NCBI RefSeq assembly: GCF_014190935.1
Contig: NZ_JACHVV010000003.1
Location: 372,001-436,000, forward strand
Length of the DNA stretch: 64,000 bases
Direction of reading: 5' to 3'
Source: Chryseomonas sp014190935
GTDB lineage: Bacteria; Pseudomonadota; Gammaproteobacteria; Pseudomonadales; Pseudomonadaceae
Below, in pieces: positions 8,462-15,923 of this stretch (positions are counted from its first letter, which is position 1; the number at the start of each line of letters is the position of its first letter). The notes beneath the pieces are model-generated. The model saw only the letters and a list, made by a program, of their open reading frames with translations, searched no databases and had not been told where the DNA came from. The position numbers and the translations under genes were made by a program.

Positions 8462-9946
8462 TTACCCCTTGTCATACGCCCGCTCCAACGCCTCGTTAAG
8501 CGTCCGCACCACCTTCACCCGCGCGAACCTCTTGTCGTTGGCCTCCACCAGCGTCCAGGGCGCGATGGCCGTGCTGGTCTGCACCACCATGTCGTTGACG
8601 GCCTGACTGTAGAGATCCCACTTGTCCCGGTTGCGCCAGTCGTCCTCGGTGATCTTGAAACGCTTGAAGGGCGTTTCCTCGCGGGCGCGGAAGCGCTCCA
8701 GCTGGGTGTCCTGGTCGATGGCCAGCCAGAACTTGGCCAGCACGAGGCCGGCGTCGTGGAGCTGTTCCTCGAAGTCGTTGATCTCGCCGTAGGCACGCTG
8801 CCAGTCGGCGGCGGGGGTCAGCCCCTCGACCCGCTCCACCAGCACCCGGCCGTACCAGGAACGATCGAAGATGGTGAAGTTGCCCTGCCGCGGAATGTGT
8901 CGCCAGAAGCGCCACAGATAGGGCTGGGCCAGTTCCTCGTCGCTGGGCGCGGCGACCGGGACGATGCGGTACTGGCGCGGATCCAGGGCGCCGGTGACAC
9001 GGCGGATGGCGCTGCCCTTGCCGGCCGCGTCATTGCCCTCGAAGGCGGCCACCAGCGCATGCCGACGATACTTCTTGTCGCGTAGCAGGCGCGCCAGTCG
9101 CGCCTGCTCGGCGAGCAACTGGTCGTCGTAGTCGGCCTTGTCCAGGCGCTGGGTCAGATCTATGGCTTCCAGCACGCCGCGGCCATCCACCGGTGGTGGC
9201 ACCACGGCGGCGGCCCGGCGTTGCTTGCGCGGCTTGTTGGCCAGGGCCCGCTGCAGTGCCTTGAGCAGCACGGTGCCAACGGTCAGGCTGCGAAAGCGCT
9301 CGTCGAAGCCGGGCACCACGTGCCAGGGGGCGTAGTCGTGATGGGTTCGCCGCACCACCCGCTCGCCTTCCCTAACGAAGCGGTCATAGACCTTGGCCTG
9401 CCGCCAGTCCAGCGGGCTGAGCTTCCAGCCCAGGCGGGGATCGTTCTTGAGGTGCTTCAGGCGCTGCTTGAGCTGGGGCTTGGAGAGGTGGAACCAGAAC
9501 TTGAGGATCAGCGCGCCTTCGTCGGCGAGCATGCGCTCGAAGCGTTCCGCCTGGCCGATGGCGGCATCCAGCTCGACGCGGCTGAGTTCCTTGTTGACCC
9601 GGCCGTGCAGCATCTGGCTGTACCAGTTGCCGAAGAACACGCCGATCCGTCCCTTGCCCGGCAGGCGCTGCCAGTAGCGCCACGCCGGCGGGTGCTGGCG
9701 TTCTTCGTTGCTGGGCTGCAGAAAGGTCTCGACGCGGATCAGGCGCGGATCCATCCACTCGTTGAGCAACTTGACCGTCTCGCCCTTGCCCGCCCCCTCG
9801 ATGCCATTGATCAGCACGATCACCGGGAAGCGGCCTTGATTTTTGAGTTCGTACTGGGCGGCCAGCAGCGCCTCGCGCAGCTTGGGCAGCTTGGCGTCGT
9901 AGGTGGCCTCGTCGAGCAGGTGTTCGTTTTCGGCGGCTTCGAACAT
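8462..9946 (-). CDS. pap: Polyphosphate:AMP phosphotransferase (two-domain PPK2)
   Basis: A 494-residue protein with two fused PPK2 domains, the architecture of class II PPK2/PAP enzymes that phosphorylate AMP to ADP with polyphosphate. Domain 1 carries the Walker A sequence INGIEGAGKGE and domain 2 carries FEGNDAAGKGSAIRR; each is followed by a lid/Walker B region (DRSWYGRVLVER in domain 2). I place the start at 9946 (MFEAAENEHLLDEATYD) because AAGGAGA sits five bases upstream, not at the ATG ten codons earlier. The divergent neighbour encodes a CHAD protein, also linked to polyphosphate, with a 198-bp shared upstream region. Confidence 0.93.
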   Translation of the reverse strand: MFEAAENEHLLDEATYDAKLPKLREALLAAQYELKNQGRFPVIVLINGIEGAGKGETVKLLNEWMDPRLIRVETFLQPSNEERQHPPAWRYWQRLPGKGRIGVFFGNWYSQMLHGRVNKELSRVELDAAIGQAERFERMLADEGALILKFWFHLSKPQLKQRLKHLKNDPRLGWKLSPLDWRQAKVYDRFVREGERVVRRTHHDYAPWHVVPGFDERFRSLTVGTVLLKALQRALANKPRKQRRAAAVVPPPVDGRGVLEAIDLTQRLDKADYDDQLLAEQARLARLLRDKKYRRHALVAAFEGNDAAGKGSAIRRVTGALDPRQYRIVPVAAPSDEELAQPYLWRFWRHIPRQGNFTIFDRSWYGRVLVERVEGLTPAADWQRAYGEINDFEEQLHDAGLVLAKFWLAIDQDTQLERFRAREETPFKRFKITEDDWRNRDKWDLYSQAVNDMVVQTSTAIAPWTLVEANDKRFARVKVVRTLNEALERAYDKG

Positions 9947-10144
9947 CCGGATCTCCTTGCGCAGGTGGTCGGGCAACTATAGCCCTTCTGACCGACCCGG
10001 CGGCAGGCGGTGCCCGGCGTGAGCGGCATGAAGGAAATATGACGTTTAGATGAAATTTGGCATCTCCCGCTGTCGGGAAGGTCTTTCTTACCGTTACGCT
10101 CCCGCGCAAGCGGGTGCTGCAGTCCACCTATTGAGGAGAGTTCG

Positions 10145-11110
10145 ATGGCCTTTCGTTTCGAGGCGCGGCAACCGGCTGACGAGGAAGTCCGCCGCGTGGT
10201 GACGGATCGTCTGGTGCAGGCCGAGGCGTCCCTGTCCAGCGGTACCCCCAAGGGCGTCCACGAGACGCGCAAGCGACTCAAGGAAATGCGTGCCCTCCTG
10301 CGGCTGCTGCACGGCGCCCTGGGCAAGCGCGCCTTCGCCAGTCGCAACCGGCGCCTGCGCGACCTCGGGCGCGAGCTGTCCTCGCTGCGTGACAGCGCCG
10401 CCCTGGTGGAAAGCTGGGACAAGCTCGGCGAGTCCGACCGCAAGCGATTCGCCTCGCCGGCCATGAAGCGCGTGCGCCAGCGCCTGCAAGAGCGCGCCGA
10501 CCAGCAGATCGCCGCGGCCAGCGGTCACCCCGAGTTGCTCGACGAACTGACCGCCATGCGTGAGGAAGCGGCAGGCTGGAAACTCTCCGGCAAGGGCTTC
10601 GCCCTCTTCGCCCGCGGCCTGGAAGATAACTACAAGGCCGGGCGCCAGGCGCTCAAGACCGCGCGCGACAAGCCCACCGACGACAACCTGCACGACTGGC
10701 GCAAGCGGGTGAAGGATCACTGGTATCACACCCAGCTGCTCGCCGCGGCCTGGCCGGCGGAATTCAAGACGCGGCAGAAGAGCCTCAAGCGCCTGTCGGA
10801 ATACCTGGGCGACGATCACGACCTGGCGGTGATGCAGCAGCTGCTGGTGGACGAGCCGACCCTGTTCGGCGCCAGCAACACCCGCCTGGCCATCGGCGAA
10901 AGCCTGGCCCAGCAGCGCGAGCGGCTGCAGGCGAAGGCCTTTTCCCTAGGCCTGCGCCTCTATCTAGACAAGCCCACCGCCCTCGCCGAGCGCTGGCGGG
11001 ATCTGTGGCGGCTGGCCAGTCGTCCCTATACCCCGCGCAAGACCAAGGGCCAGGGCACCAAGGCCCCTGCCGGACTGCTGCCGCACCTGGTCGAAGAAAC
11101 GGCCGGCTGA
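10145..11110 (+). CDS. CHAD domain protein
   Basis: A 321-residue all-alpha protein made almost wholly of a CHAD domain (conserved histidine alpha-helical domain). Conserved basic helices are visible: HETRKRLKEMRALLRLL near residues 39-55, LHDWRKRVKDHWYHTQLL near 183-200, and the LGDDHDLAVMQQLL segment. CHAD domains are known to bind inorganic polyphosphate through a basic pore and often associate with polyphosphate granules. Its divergent placement next to a PPK2-type enzyme supports a polyphosphate role. No signal peptide or membrane helix is seen. After the stop, an inverted repeat GTGGTGGT/ACCACCAC (11142-11171) could end transcription or sit in the next gene's leader. Confidence 0.9.
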   Translation: MAFRFEARQPADEEVRRVVTDRLVQAEASLSSGTPKGVHETRKRLKEMRALLRLLHGALGKRAFASRNRRLRDLGRELSSLRDSAALVESWDKLGESDRKRFASPAMKRVRQRLQERADQQIAAASGHPELLDELTAMREEAAGWKLSGKGFALFARGLEDNYKAGRQALKTARDKPTDDNLHDWRKRVKDHWYHTQLLAAAWPAEFKTRQKSLKRLSEYLGDDHDLAVMQQLLVDEPTLFGASNTRLAIGESLAQQRERLQAKAFSLGLRLYLDKPTALAERWRDLWRLASRPYTPRKTKGQGTKAPAGLLPHLVEETAG

Positions 11111-11185
11111 CGCCTGGGACAGCGGGGATCTGTCGCGCGTGGTGGTGGTCCAAGCCTGGGCATACCACCACGACGAGGTCTCGCG

Positions 11186-11449
11186 ATGAAATCCAAGCTG
11201 CTCGCTTCCCTGTTTGCCTGTTCCGTCCTGGCCAGCACCGCGGCCCTGGCCGACCAGCCCGGCGCCGACTGGATGCCCATGAACGACGTCAAGTCCAAGC
11301 TCATGGAGCAGGGCTATACTTCGATCACCAAGATCGAAGCCGATGACGGTCAGTGGGAAGGCGAAGGCATGAAGAAAGATGGTATGAAGTACGACTTCCA
11401 TGCCGACGCCAAGACCGGCAAGATCACCAAGGAAAAGATGGACATGTGA
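11186..11449 (+). CDS. PepSY-like periplasmic protein
   Basis: An 87-residue secreted protein with a signal peptide (MKSKLLASLFACSVLASTAALA, cleavage after Ala22) followed by a short PepSY-like domain: WMPMNDVKSKLMEQGYTSITKIEADDGQWEGEG and YDFHADAKTGKITKEK. Small proteins of this kind are common in Pseudomonas, often beside metal or envelope-stress regulators; function is not established. A GAGGT precedes the ATG. The stressosome-type operon starts 114 bp downstream; a 9-bp perfect stem-loop lies between them. Confidence 0.85.
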   Translation: MKSKLLASLFACSVLASTAALADQPGADWMPMNDVKSKLMEQGYTSITKIEADDGQWEGEGMKKDGMKYDFHADAKTGKITKEKMDM

Positions 11450-11456
11450 TCCTCCG

Positions 11457-11482
11457 GGGATCCGATCGCGTGGTCGGATCCC
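11457..11482 (+). terminator. Perfect stem-loop between the PepSY gene and rsbR
   Basis: GGGATCCGA (11457-11465) pairs perfectly with TCGGATCCC (11474-11482) across an eight-base loop. It begins eight bases after the PepSY stop. No T-tract follows, so it may be a weak terminator, an mRNA-stabilising hairpin, or a leader element of the rsb operon. Confidence 0.45.
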
Positions 11483-11562
11483 ACCTGCACCTGCCACCGC
11501 TTCCCACGCTTTCCGCCCGGTCGGCCCGTCCTGAGCCGCCTCCTCGTCACCTAGGAACCCCC

Positions 11563-12402
11563 ATGTACAGTACCGCTTTGGTCGAGCTGCTGCGCACCCA
11601 CGAGCGGCCGCTGCTCGATGCCTGGATCGGCGCCCAGCGCGCCGCCGGCATGCGCATTGACCTGCTCGACGAAACCACCATCATGGCCAATTCCGCCGAG
11701 CTGCTGCGGCGGATCACCGTGGCCGCCGCCCAGGGCCTGGGCAATCTGCGCGAGCCGCACTGGCAGCCGGTACGGGCGCTGCTGGAGCGCTTCTCCTTCG
11801 ACCAGAGCCGCGCGGGCCTGACGCCCGCACAGACGGCGACCTTCGTCTTCTCGCTCAAGGAACCGCTGTTCAACCTGATCCAGAACGAATGCGACGACCC
11901 GCTCGCCGAGATCTGGGCCGCCACCCGGCTGATCGACGATCTCGGCCTGTACAGCATGGAAAGCTACATGAGCGGTCGCGAGACGGTGATCCGCGAGCAA
12001 CAGGAAAGCATGCTGGAACTGTCCACCCCGGTGGTGGAACTGTGGGACGGCATCCTGGCCATCCCGCTGATCGGCGCGCTGGACAGCAACCGCACCCAGG
12101 TGGTGATGGAGTCGCTGCTGGAAAAGATCGTCCAGACCGAGTCGGACATCGCCATCATCGACATCACCGGCGTGCCCACGGTGGACACCATGGTCGCCCA
12201 GCACCTGCTCAAGACGGTGACCGCCGCCCGCCTGATGGGTGCCCAGTGCATCATCAGCGGTATTCGCCCGCAGATCGCCGCCACCATCGTCCACCTGGGC
12301 GTGGACCTGGGCGACGTGATCACCAAGGCGTCCCTGGCCGATGCCTTTCGCCTGGCCCTGCGCCAGCAGGGCGTACGCCTGGCCGCCCCGGTAAAGGTCT
12401 GA
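11563..12402 (+). CDS. rsbR: RsbR-type stressosome co-antagonist (RsbRD_N plus STAS)
   Basis: A 279-residue stressosome scaffold/sensor. Residues about 10-140 form an alpha-helical N-terminal domain resembling RsbRD_N, and about 160-275 form a STAS domain with the family signature DITGVPTVDTMVAQHLL. Thr209 (VDT) and Thr241 (IAATIV) are the likely equivalents of the two RsbT-phosphorylated threonines of Bacillus RsbRA; the assignment is by motif, not alignment. The start is the ATG at 11563 with AGGA ten bases upstream. It heads a six-gene overlapping set. By analogy it traps RsbT together with RsbS until a stress signal releases it. Confidence 0.9.
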   Translation: MYSTALVELLRTHERPLLDAWIGAQRAAGMRIDLLDETTIMANSAELLRRITVAAAQGLGNLREPHWQPVRALLERFSFDQSRAGLTPAQTATFVFSLKEPLFNLIQNECDDPLAEIWAATRLIDDLGLYSMESYMSGRETVIREQQESMLELSTPVVELWDGILAIPLIGALDSNRTQVVMESLLEKIVQTESDIAIIDITGVPTVDTMVAQHLLKTVTAARLMGAQCIISGIRPQIAATIVHLGVDLGDVITKASLADAFRLALRQQGVRLAAPVKV

Positions 12403-12412
12403 GGAACGCGCC

Positions 12413-12838
12413 ATGATCGAGCGGATTCCGATCCTCAAGCTGGGCCCCTTCCTGCTGCTGAGCATTCAGGTGGACATGCACGACCAGCTGGCCCTGGACC
12501 TGCAGGAAGACCTCACCGAGCAGATCGTGCGGCACCGGGCCAAGGGCGTGCTCATCGACATCTCGGCGCTGGAAATCGTCGACTCCTTCATTGGCCGGAT
12601 GCTGTCCCACATCGCCCAGGTCTCGCGCATCCTCGATGCCAAGGTGATCGTGGTCGGCATGCAGCCGGCGGTGGCCATCACCCTGGTGGAGCTGGGGCTG
12701 TCGCTGGACGGCATCGCCACGGCGCTGAACATGGAAAAGGGCATGCGCCGGCTGGAAGCCATGGTCGCCGCGGACGAATCGCTGGAGGAGTCAGAAGGTG
12801 GCGAAGATACAGACGCTTCCACTCCGCCAGGAGACTGA
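12413..12838 (+). CDS. rsbS: RsbS-type STAS antagonist
   Basis: A 141-residue single STAS domain protein, the second structural part of a stressosome. It reads MIERIPILKLGPFLLLSIQVD and carries LIDISALEIVDSFIGRML, where Ser58 is the likely site phosphorylated by RsbT (Ser59 in Bacillus subtilis). The C-terminal 25 residues form an acidic tail (ESLEESEGGEDTDASTPPGD) longer than in Bacillus RsbS, encoded where the gene overlaps rsbT by 41 bases. It follows rsbR by 10 bases and is surely cotranscribed. The acidic tail might be a consequence of the overlap and not of selection for function. Confidence 0.92.
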   Translation: MIERIPILKLGPFLLLSIQVDMHDQLALDLQEDLTEQIVRHRAKGVLIDISALEIVDSFIGRMLSHIAQVSRILDAKVIVVGMQPAVAITLVELGLSLDGIATALNMEKGMRRLEAMVAADESLEESEGGEDTDASTPPGD

Positions 12839-13196
12839 CATCGTGCTGATCCGTCAGCAGGTGCGCAAGGTGGCGGAAGCCATCCGCCTGGGCCTGATCT
12901 CCCAGACCAAGATCGTCACCGCGGCCAGCGAGATCGCGCGCAACGGCCTGGTCTACGGGCTGGGCGGCGAGTGCCTGATCGAGGAGACGCAGCGCGCCGG
13001 CAAGCCGGCGATCCGCCTGGTGATCCGCGACCAGGGTCCGGGCATCGCCGATCTCGATCGCGCCATGGTCGACGGCTATACCTCGGGCAAGGGCCTGGGC
13101 CTCGGCCTGTCCGGCTCGCGGCGGCTGGTGGACGACTTCCACATCGACAGCCAGCCCGGCCAGGGCACCACCGTCGAACTCTGGAAGTGGCGATGA
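12798..13196 (+). CDS. rsbT: RsbT-type switch serine/threonine kinase
   Basis: A 132-residue GHKL-fold kinase. The N box reads TAASEIARNGLVYG (Glu/Asn for Mg-ATP), the G1 box DQGPGI, and the G2 box GLGLGLSGSRRL. RsbT phosphorylates RsbR and RsbS under stress, leaves the complex and activates a downstream partner. The start is the GTG at 12798, inside rsbS, with AGAAG just ahead; the stop overlaps the next ATG by four bases (ATGA). In Bacillus the target is the phosphatase RsbU; no RsbU with an RsbT-binding N-terminus is encoded here, so the partner may be the kinase at 14.2 kb. Confidence 0.93.
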   Translation: MAKIQTLPLRQETDIVLIRQQVRKVAEAIRLGLISQTKIVTAASEIARNGLVYGLGGECLIEETQRAGKPAIRLVIRDQGPGIADLDRAMVDGYTSGKGLGLGLSGSRRLVDDFHIDSQPGQGTTVELWKWR

Positions 13197-14173
13197 ACGA
13201 CCAGCCGTGCAGCCTGGTGCTGCCGGTGAGCACCAGCGTCCATGTCGATGCCGCCCGGCGCGCCCTGGTCCGGCTGGCCGCTACCGTCACTGCCGATGAA
13301 ACCCTGCTCGGGCGCCTGACCATCGTCGCCCAGGAGCTGGGCTACAACCTGGTCCGCCATGCCGGGCACGGCGAACTCCTGGCCAACCTGAGCGGCGAAG
13401 GCGTACTCGATGTGCTGGCGGTGGATCGCGGGCCGGGCATGCACGACGTCGCCCGTTGCCTGAGCGATCACTACAGCACCGCGGCCACCCTGGGTGCCGG
13501 CCTGGGGGCGATCCGCCGCCAGTCCGATGTCTTCGACATCCATTCGCGACCGGGCCAGGGCACCGTGGTGCTGGCGCGCTTCCATCTGGCCGGGGCGCCC
13601 AGTACCCGGTTGCAGCATGGCGCCCTGTGCACGCCGCACCCCGAGGAGCAGGTCTGTGGTGACACCTGGGCGGTCAGCGGACGGCGCCTGCTGGTGTGCG
13701 ACGGCCTGGGGCATGGCCAGCAGGCCGCCACCGCCAGTCGTCGGGCGCGGGAGGTGTTCCTGCGCCATGGCGCGCACCTGCCGCTGCAGCGACTGATGGA
13801 GAATCTGCACCAGGTGCTCATGGAAACCCGCGGCGCCGCCCTGGCGCTGGCCGAGCTGGACCCGGATCAGGGCCAGGTGAGCTTTTGCGGCATCGGCAAC
13901 ATCGCCGGCCGCCTGCTCGGCAACACCACGCGCAGCCTGGTGTCCAACAACGGCACCCTGGGCTACCGGATCGGGCGGATCCAGACCTACACCTATCCCT
14001 GGACACCCGGCACCCTGCTGGTGCTGAACTCCGATGGACTGACGTCCAAGGTGGGACTGGGCGAGCGCTCCGGGCTGGGGGCGCGCCATCCGGCACTGAT
14101 CGCCGCCCTCCTGCACCGCGATTTCCGGCGTTCCGCCGACGATGCCACCGTTCTGGTACTCAAGCATGTCTGA
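13193..14173 (+). CDS. GHKL domain fused to PP2C/SpoIIE phosphatase (RsbX-like)
   Basis: A 326-residue protein. Residues about 1-135 are a GHKL ATP-binding domain related to RsbT/RsbW: N box VAQELGYNLVRHA, G1 box DRGPGM, G2 box GAGLGAIRR. About 145-326 are a PP2C-type phosphatase with the metal-binding segments VCDGLGHG, NSDGL and DDATVLVL. The phosphatase half matches RsbX, which dephosphorylates RsbR/RsbS to reset the stressosome; Bacillus RsbX lacks the GHKL half. Similar fusions are known from Gram-negative stressosome loci. It overlaps rsbT by four bases and the next kinase gene by eight, so expression is likely coupled. Confidence 0.88.
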   Translation: MNDQPCSLVLPVSTSVHVDAARRALVRLAATVTADETLLGRLTIVAQELGYNLVRHAGHGELLANLSGEGVLDVLAVDRGPGMHDVARCLSDHYSTAATLGAGLGAIRRQSDVFDIHSRPGQGTVVLARFHLAGAPSTRLQHGALCTPHPEEQVCGDTWAVSGRRLLVCDGLGHGQQAATASRRAREVFLRHGAHLPLQRLMENLHQVLMETRGAALALAELDPDQGQVSFCGIGNIAGRLLGNTTRSLVSNNGTLGYRIGRIQTYTYPWTPGTLLVLNSDGLTSKVGLGERSGLGARHPALIAALLHRDFRRSADDATVLVLKHV

Positions 14174-15923
14174 CGTCTTGCCCCTGCTGACCCTCGCCCT
14201 GCGCAGCGAGCAGGACATCGTGCACTGCCGCCAGGCCGCCAAGCGCCTGGCCGCGGCCCTGGAGTGGCCGGTGCTGGAGCAGATCCGCCTGGCCACCGCG
14301 GTCTCCGAGCTGGCGCGCAACATCCATCAGTACGCCGGCAGCGGTCAGTTCGACTTCGCCCTGCTGCGTGGCGAGGGCCAGCGCCTGCGCGGCCTGGAGG
14401 TGCGGGCGATCGATCAGGGGCCGGGCATCGCCGAGATGGAGGCCATCCGCGCGGGCAGCTATCGCTCCAGCACCGGCATGGGCATCGGCCTGCGCGGCGC
14501 CCAGCGGCTGTTCGACGACTTCGACATCCAGACCTCCCCTGCCGGTACCCGCATCACCGCCCGCAAGTACCAGACGCCACGACCCTTTCCCGAGGCGGAG
14601 CTGCTGCAGGCGCTGACGGCCGAGCTGCAGGGCAGTCCGCCACCGGATCCCTACCAGCAGATCCGCCTGCAAAGCGAAGAGCTGCTGCTGACCAACACCG
14701 AGCTGCAGGTGCGCCAGTCGGAACTGGAGGTCACCAACAAGGAACTGGAAAACACCAACCAGGGCGTGGTGGCGCTCTATTCCGAGCTGGAAAAGGCCAC
14801 CCAGGAACTCAAGGAGGCCAGCGAGGCGAAGACGCGCTTCTTCTCCAACATGACCCATGAATTCCGCACCCCGATCAACATCATCGAGAATGTCGCCAAG
14901 CTGCTCGCCAGCGGCGTGGACGGGGCGCTCAATGCCGAACAGCAGCGCCAGGTGCGCTTCATCAGCGACGCGGCGCTGGAACTGGCCAGTCTGGTCAGCG
15001 AGCTGCTGGCGCTGGCCGAGGTGCAGTCCGGACGCCTGACCGTCGTGCCCCAGCCCTTTGCGCTGGCGCCCTTCATCGATCGCCTCGAACAGTTCGCCGC
15101 GGCCCTGGCGCCGCGCTATCCCCAGGTCAGCTTCAGCGTCGCCCCGCCGCCCGCGGAAGTCCTGCTGGATACCGACGAGAGTCGGCTGTTCCAGGTGCTG
15201 CGCAACCTGATCTCCAACGCCTTCAAGTACACCCCCCAGGGCCAGGTGCGCATCCAGGTATTCCAGCCGGACGACGCCAGTCTGGAATTTCTGGTGGAAG
15301 ACAGCGGCATCGGCATCGCCGCTGCGGATCAGCAGAAGATCTTCGAGGAATTCGAGCGCATCCGCTCGCCGCACCTGACCCACATCGAAGGCACCGGTCT
15401 GGGCCTGCCGCTCGCCCAGCGCCTGGCCGTGCTGCTCGGGGGCGAGCTGTCCCTCGACAGCGCGGTCGGCCGCGGCAGTCGCTTCACCCTGCGCTTGCCA
15501 CGCCACTACGCCAGCCACCGGGCTGCCGCGCCGGAGCCCGATCTCAGCGGCCTCACGGTGCTGGTGATCGAGGACAACGAAGGGGATCGCTATCTGGTCC
15601 GCCGCACCCTCGAACGCCTCAATCCGGTCCTGCTGGAGGCCGACAGTGCCCGCAGCAGCCTGGATCGCCTCAACGCCGTGCGCCCGGACATCATCATCCT
15701 TGACCTCGACCTGCCCGACATCAACGGCGAGGACCTGCTTGCCAGCATGGACTGGAGCATGCACCGGCGGGTGCTGATCAACACCGCCCAGCCGCTTGAC
15801 GAGGCGGGTTGCCAGCGGCTGCAGGACTATTGCCACGCCATCCTGTTCAAGCATGCCCCCGATCACGCCGAGCGGCTGCTGGCCGAGGTCTGCGCCCTGG
15901 CGCGGAGCCTGTCCGATGACTAG
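14166..15923 (+). CDS. Hybrid histidine kinase with N-terminal RsbT-like GHKL domain and C-terminal receiver
   Basis: A 585-residue cytoplasmic protein with no membrane segment. Residues about 1-135 are a GHKL domain close to RsbT (TAVSELARNIHQYAG, DQGPGI, GMGIGLRG). About 165-225 are a coiled coil. A HisKA domain follows with the phospho-acceptor His231 in SNMTHEFRTP, then HATPase_c (N box RNLISNAFKY near 346, G2 GTGLGLPLA near 409). A receiver domain spans about 462-585 with acidic pair Glu469-Asp470 and acceptor Asp513. It overlaps both neighbours. The likely role is to convert stressosome output into phosphotransfer; the N-terminal GHKL domain could bind STAS proteins directly. That link is inference. 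Confidence 0.88.
   Translation: MSDVLPLLTLALRSEQDIVHCRQAAKRLAAALEWPVLEQIRLATAVSELARNIHQYAGSGQFDFALLRGEGQRLRGLEVRAIDQGPGIAEMEAIRAGSYRSSTGMGIGLRGAQRLFDDFDIQTSPAGTRITARKYQTPRPFPEAELLQALTAELQGSPPPDPYQQIRLQSEELLLTNTELQVRQSELEVTNKELENTNQGVVALYSELEKATQELKEASEAKTRFFSNMTHEFRTPINIIENVAKLLASGVDGALNAEQQRQVRFISDAALELASLVSELLALAEVQSGRLTVVPQPFALAPFIDRLEQFAAALAPRYPQVSFSVAPPPAEVLLDTDESRLFQVLRNLISNAFKYTPQGQVRIQVFQPDDASLEFLVEDSGIGIAAADQQKIFEEFERIRSPHLTHIEGTGLGLPLAQRLAVLLGGELSLDSAVGRGSRFTLRLPRHYASHRAAAPEPDLSGLTVLVIEDNEGDRYLVRRTLERLNPVLLEADSARSSLDRLNAVRPDIIILDLDLPDINGEDLLASMDWSMHRRVLINTAQPLDEAGCQRLQDYCHAILFKHAPDHAERLLAEVCALARSLSDD

Noticed and set aside
8150..9085. 311-codon open frame across the csp-pap gap
   Set aside because: Starts in the hairpin-rich gap and continues antisense to the PPK2 gene; no ribosome binding site or domain.
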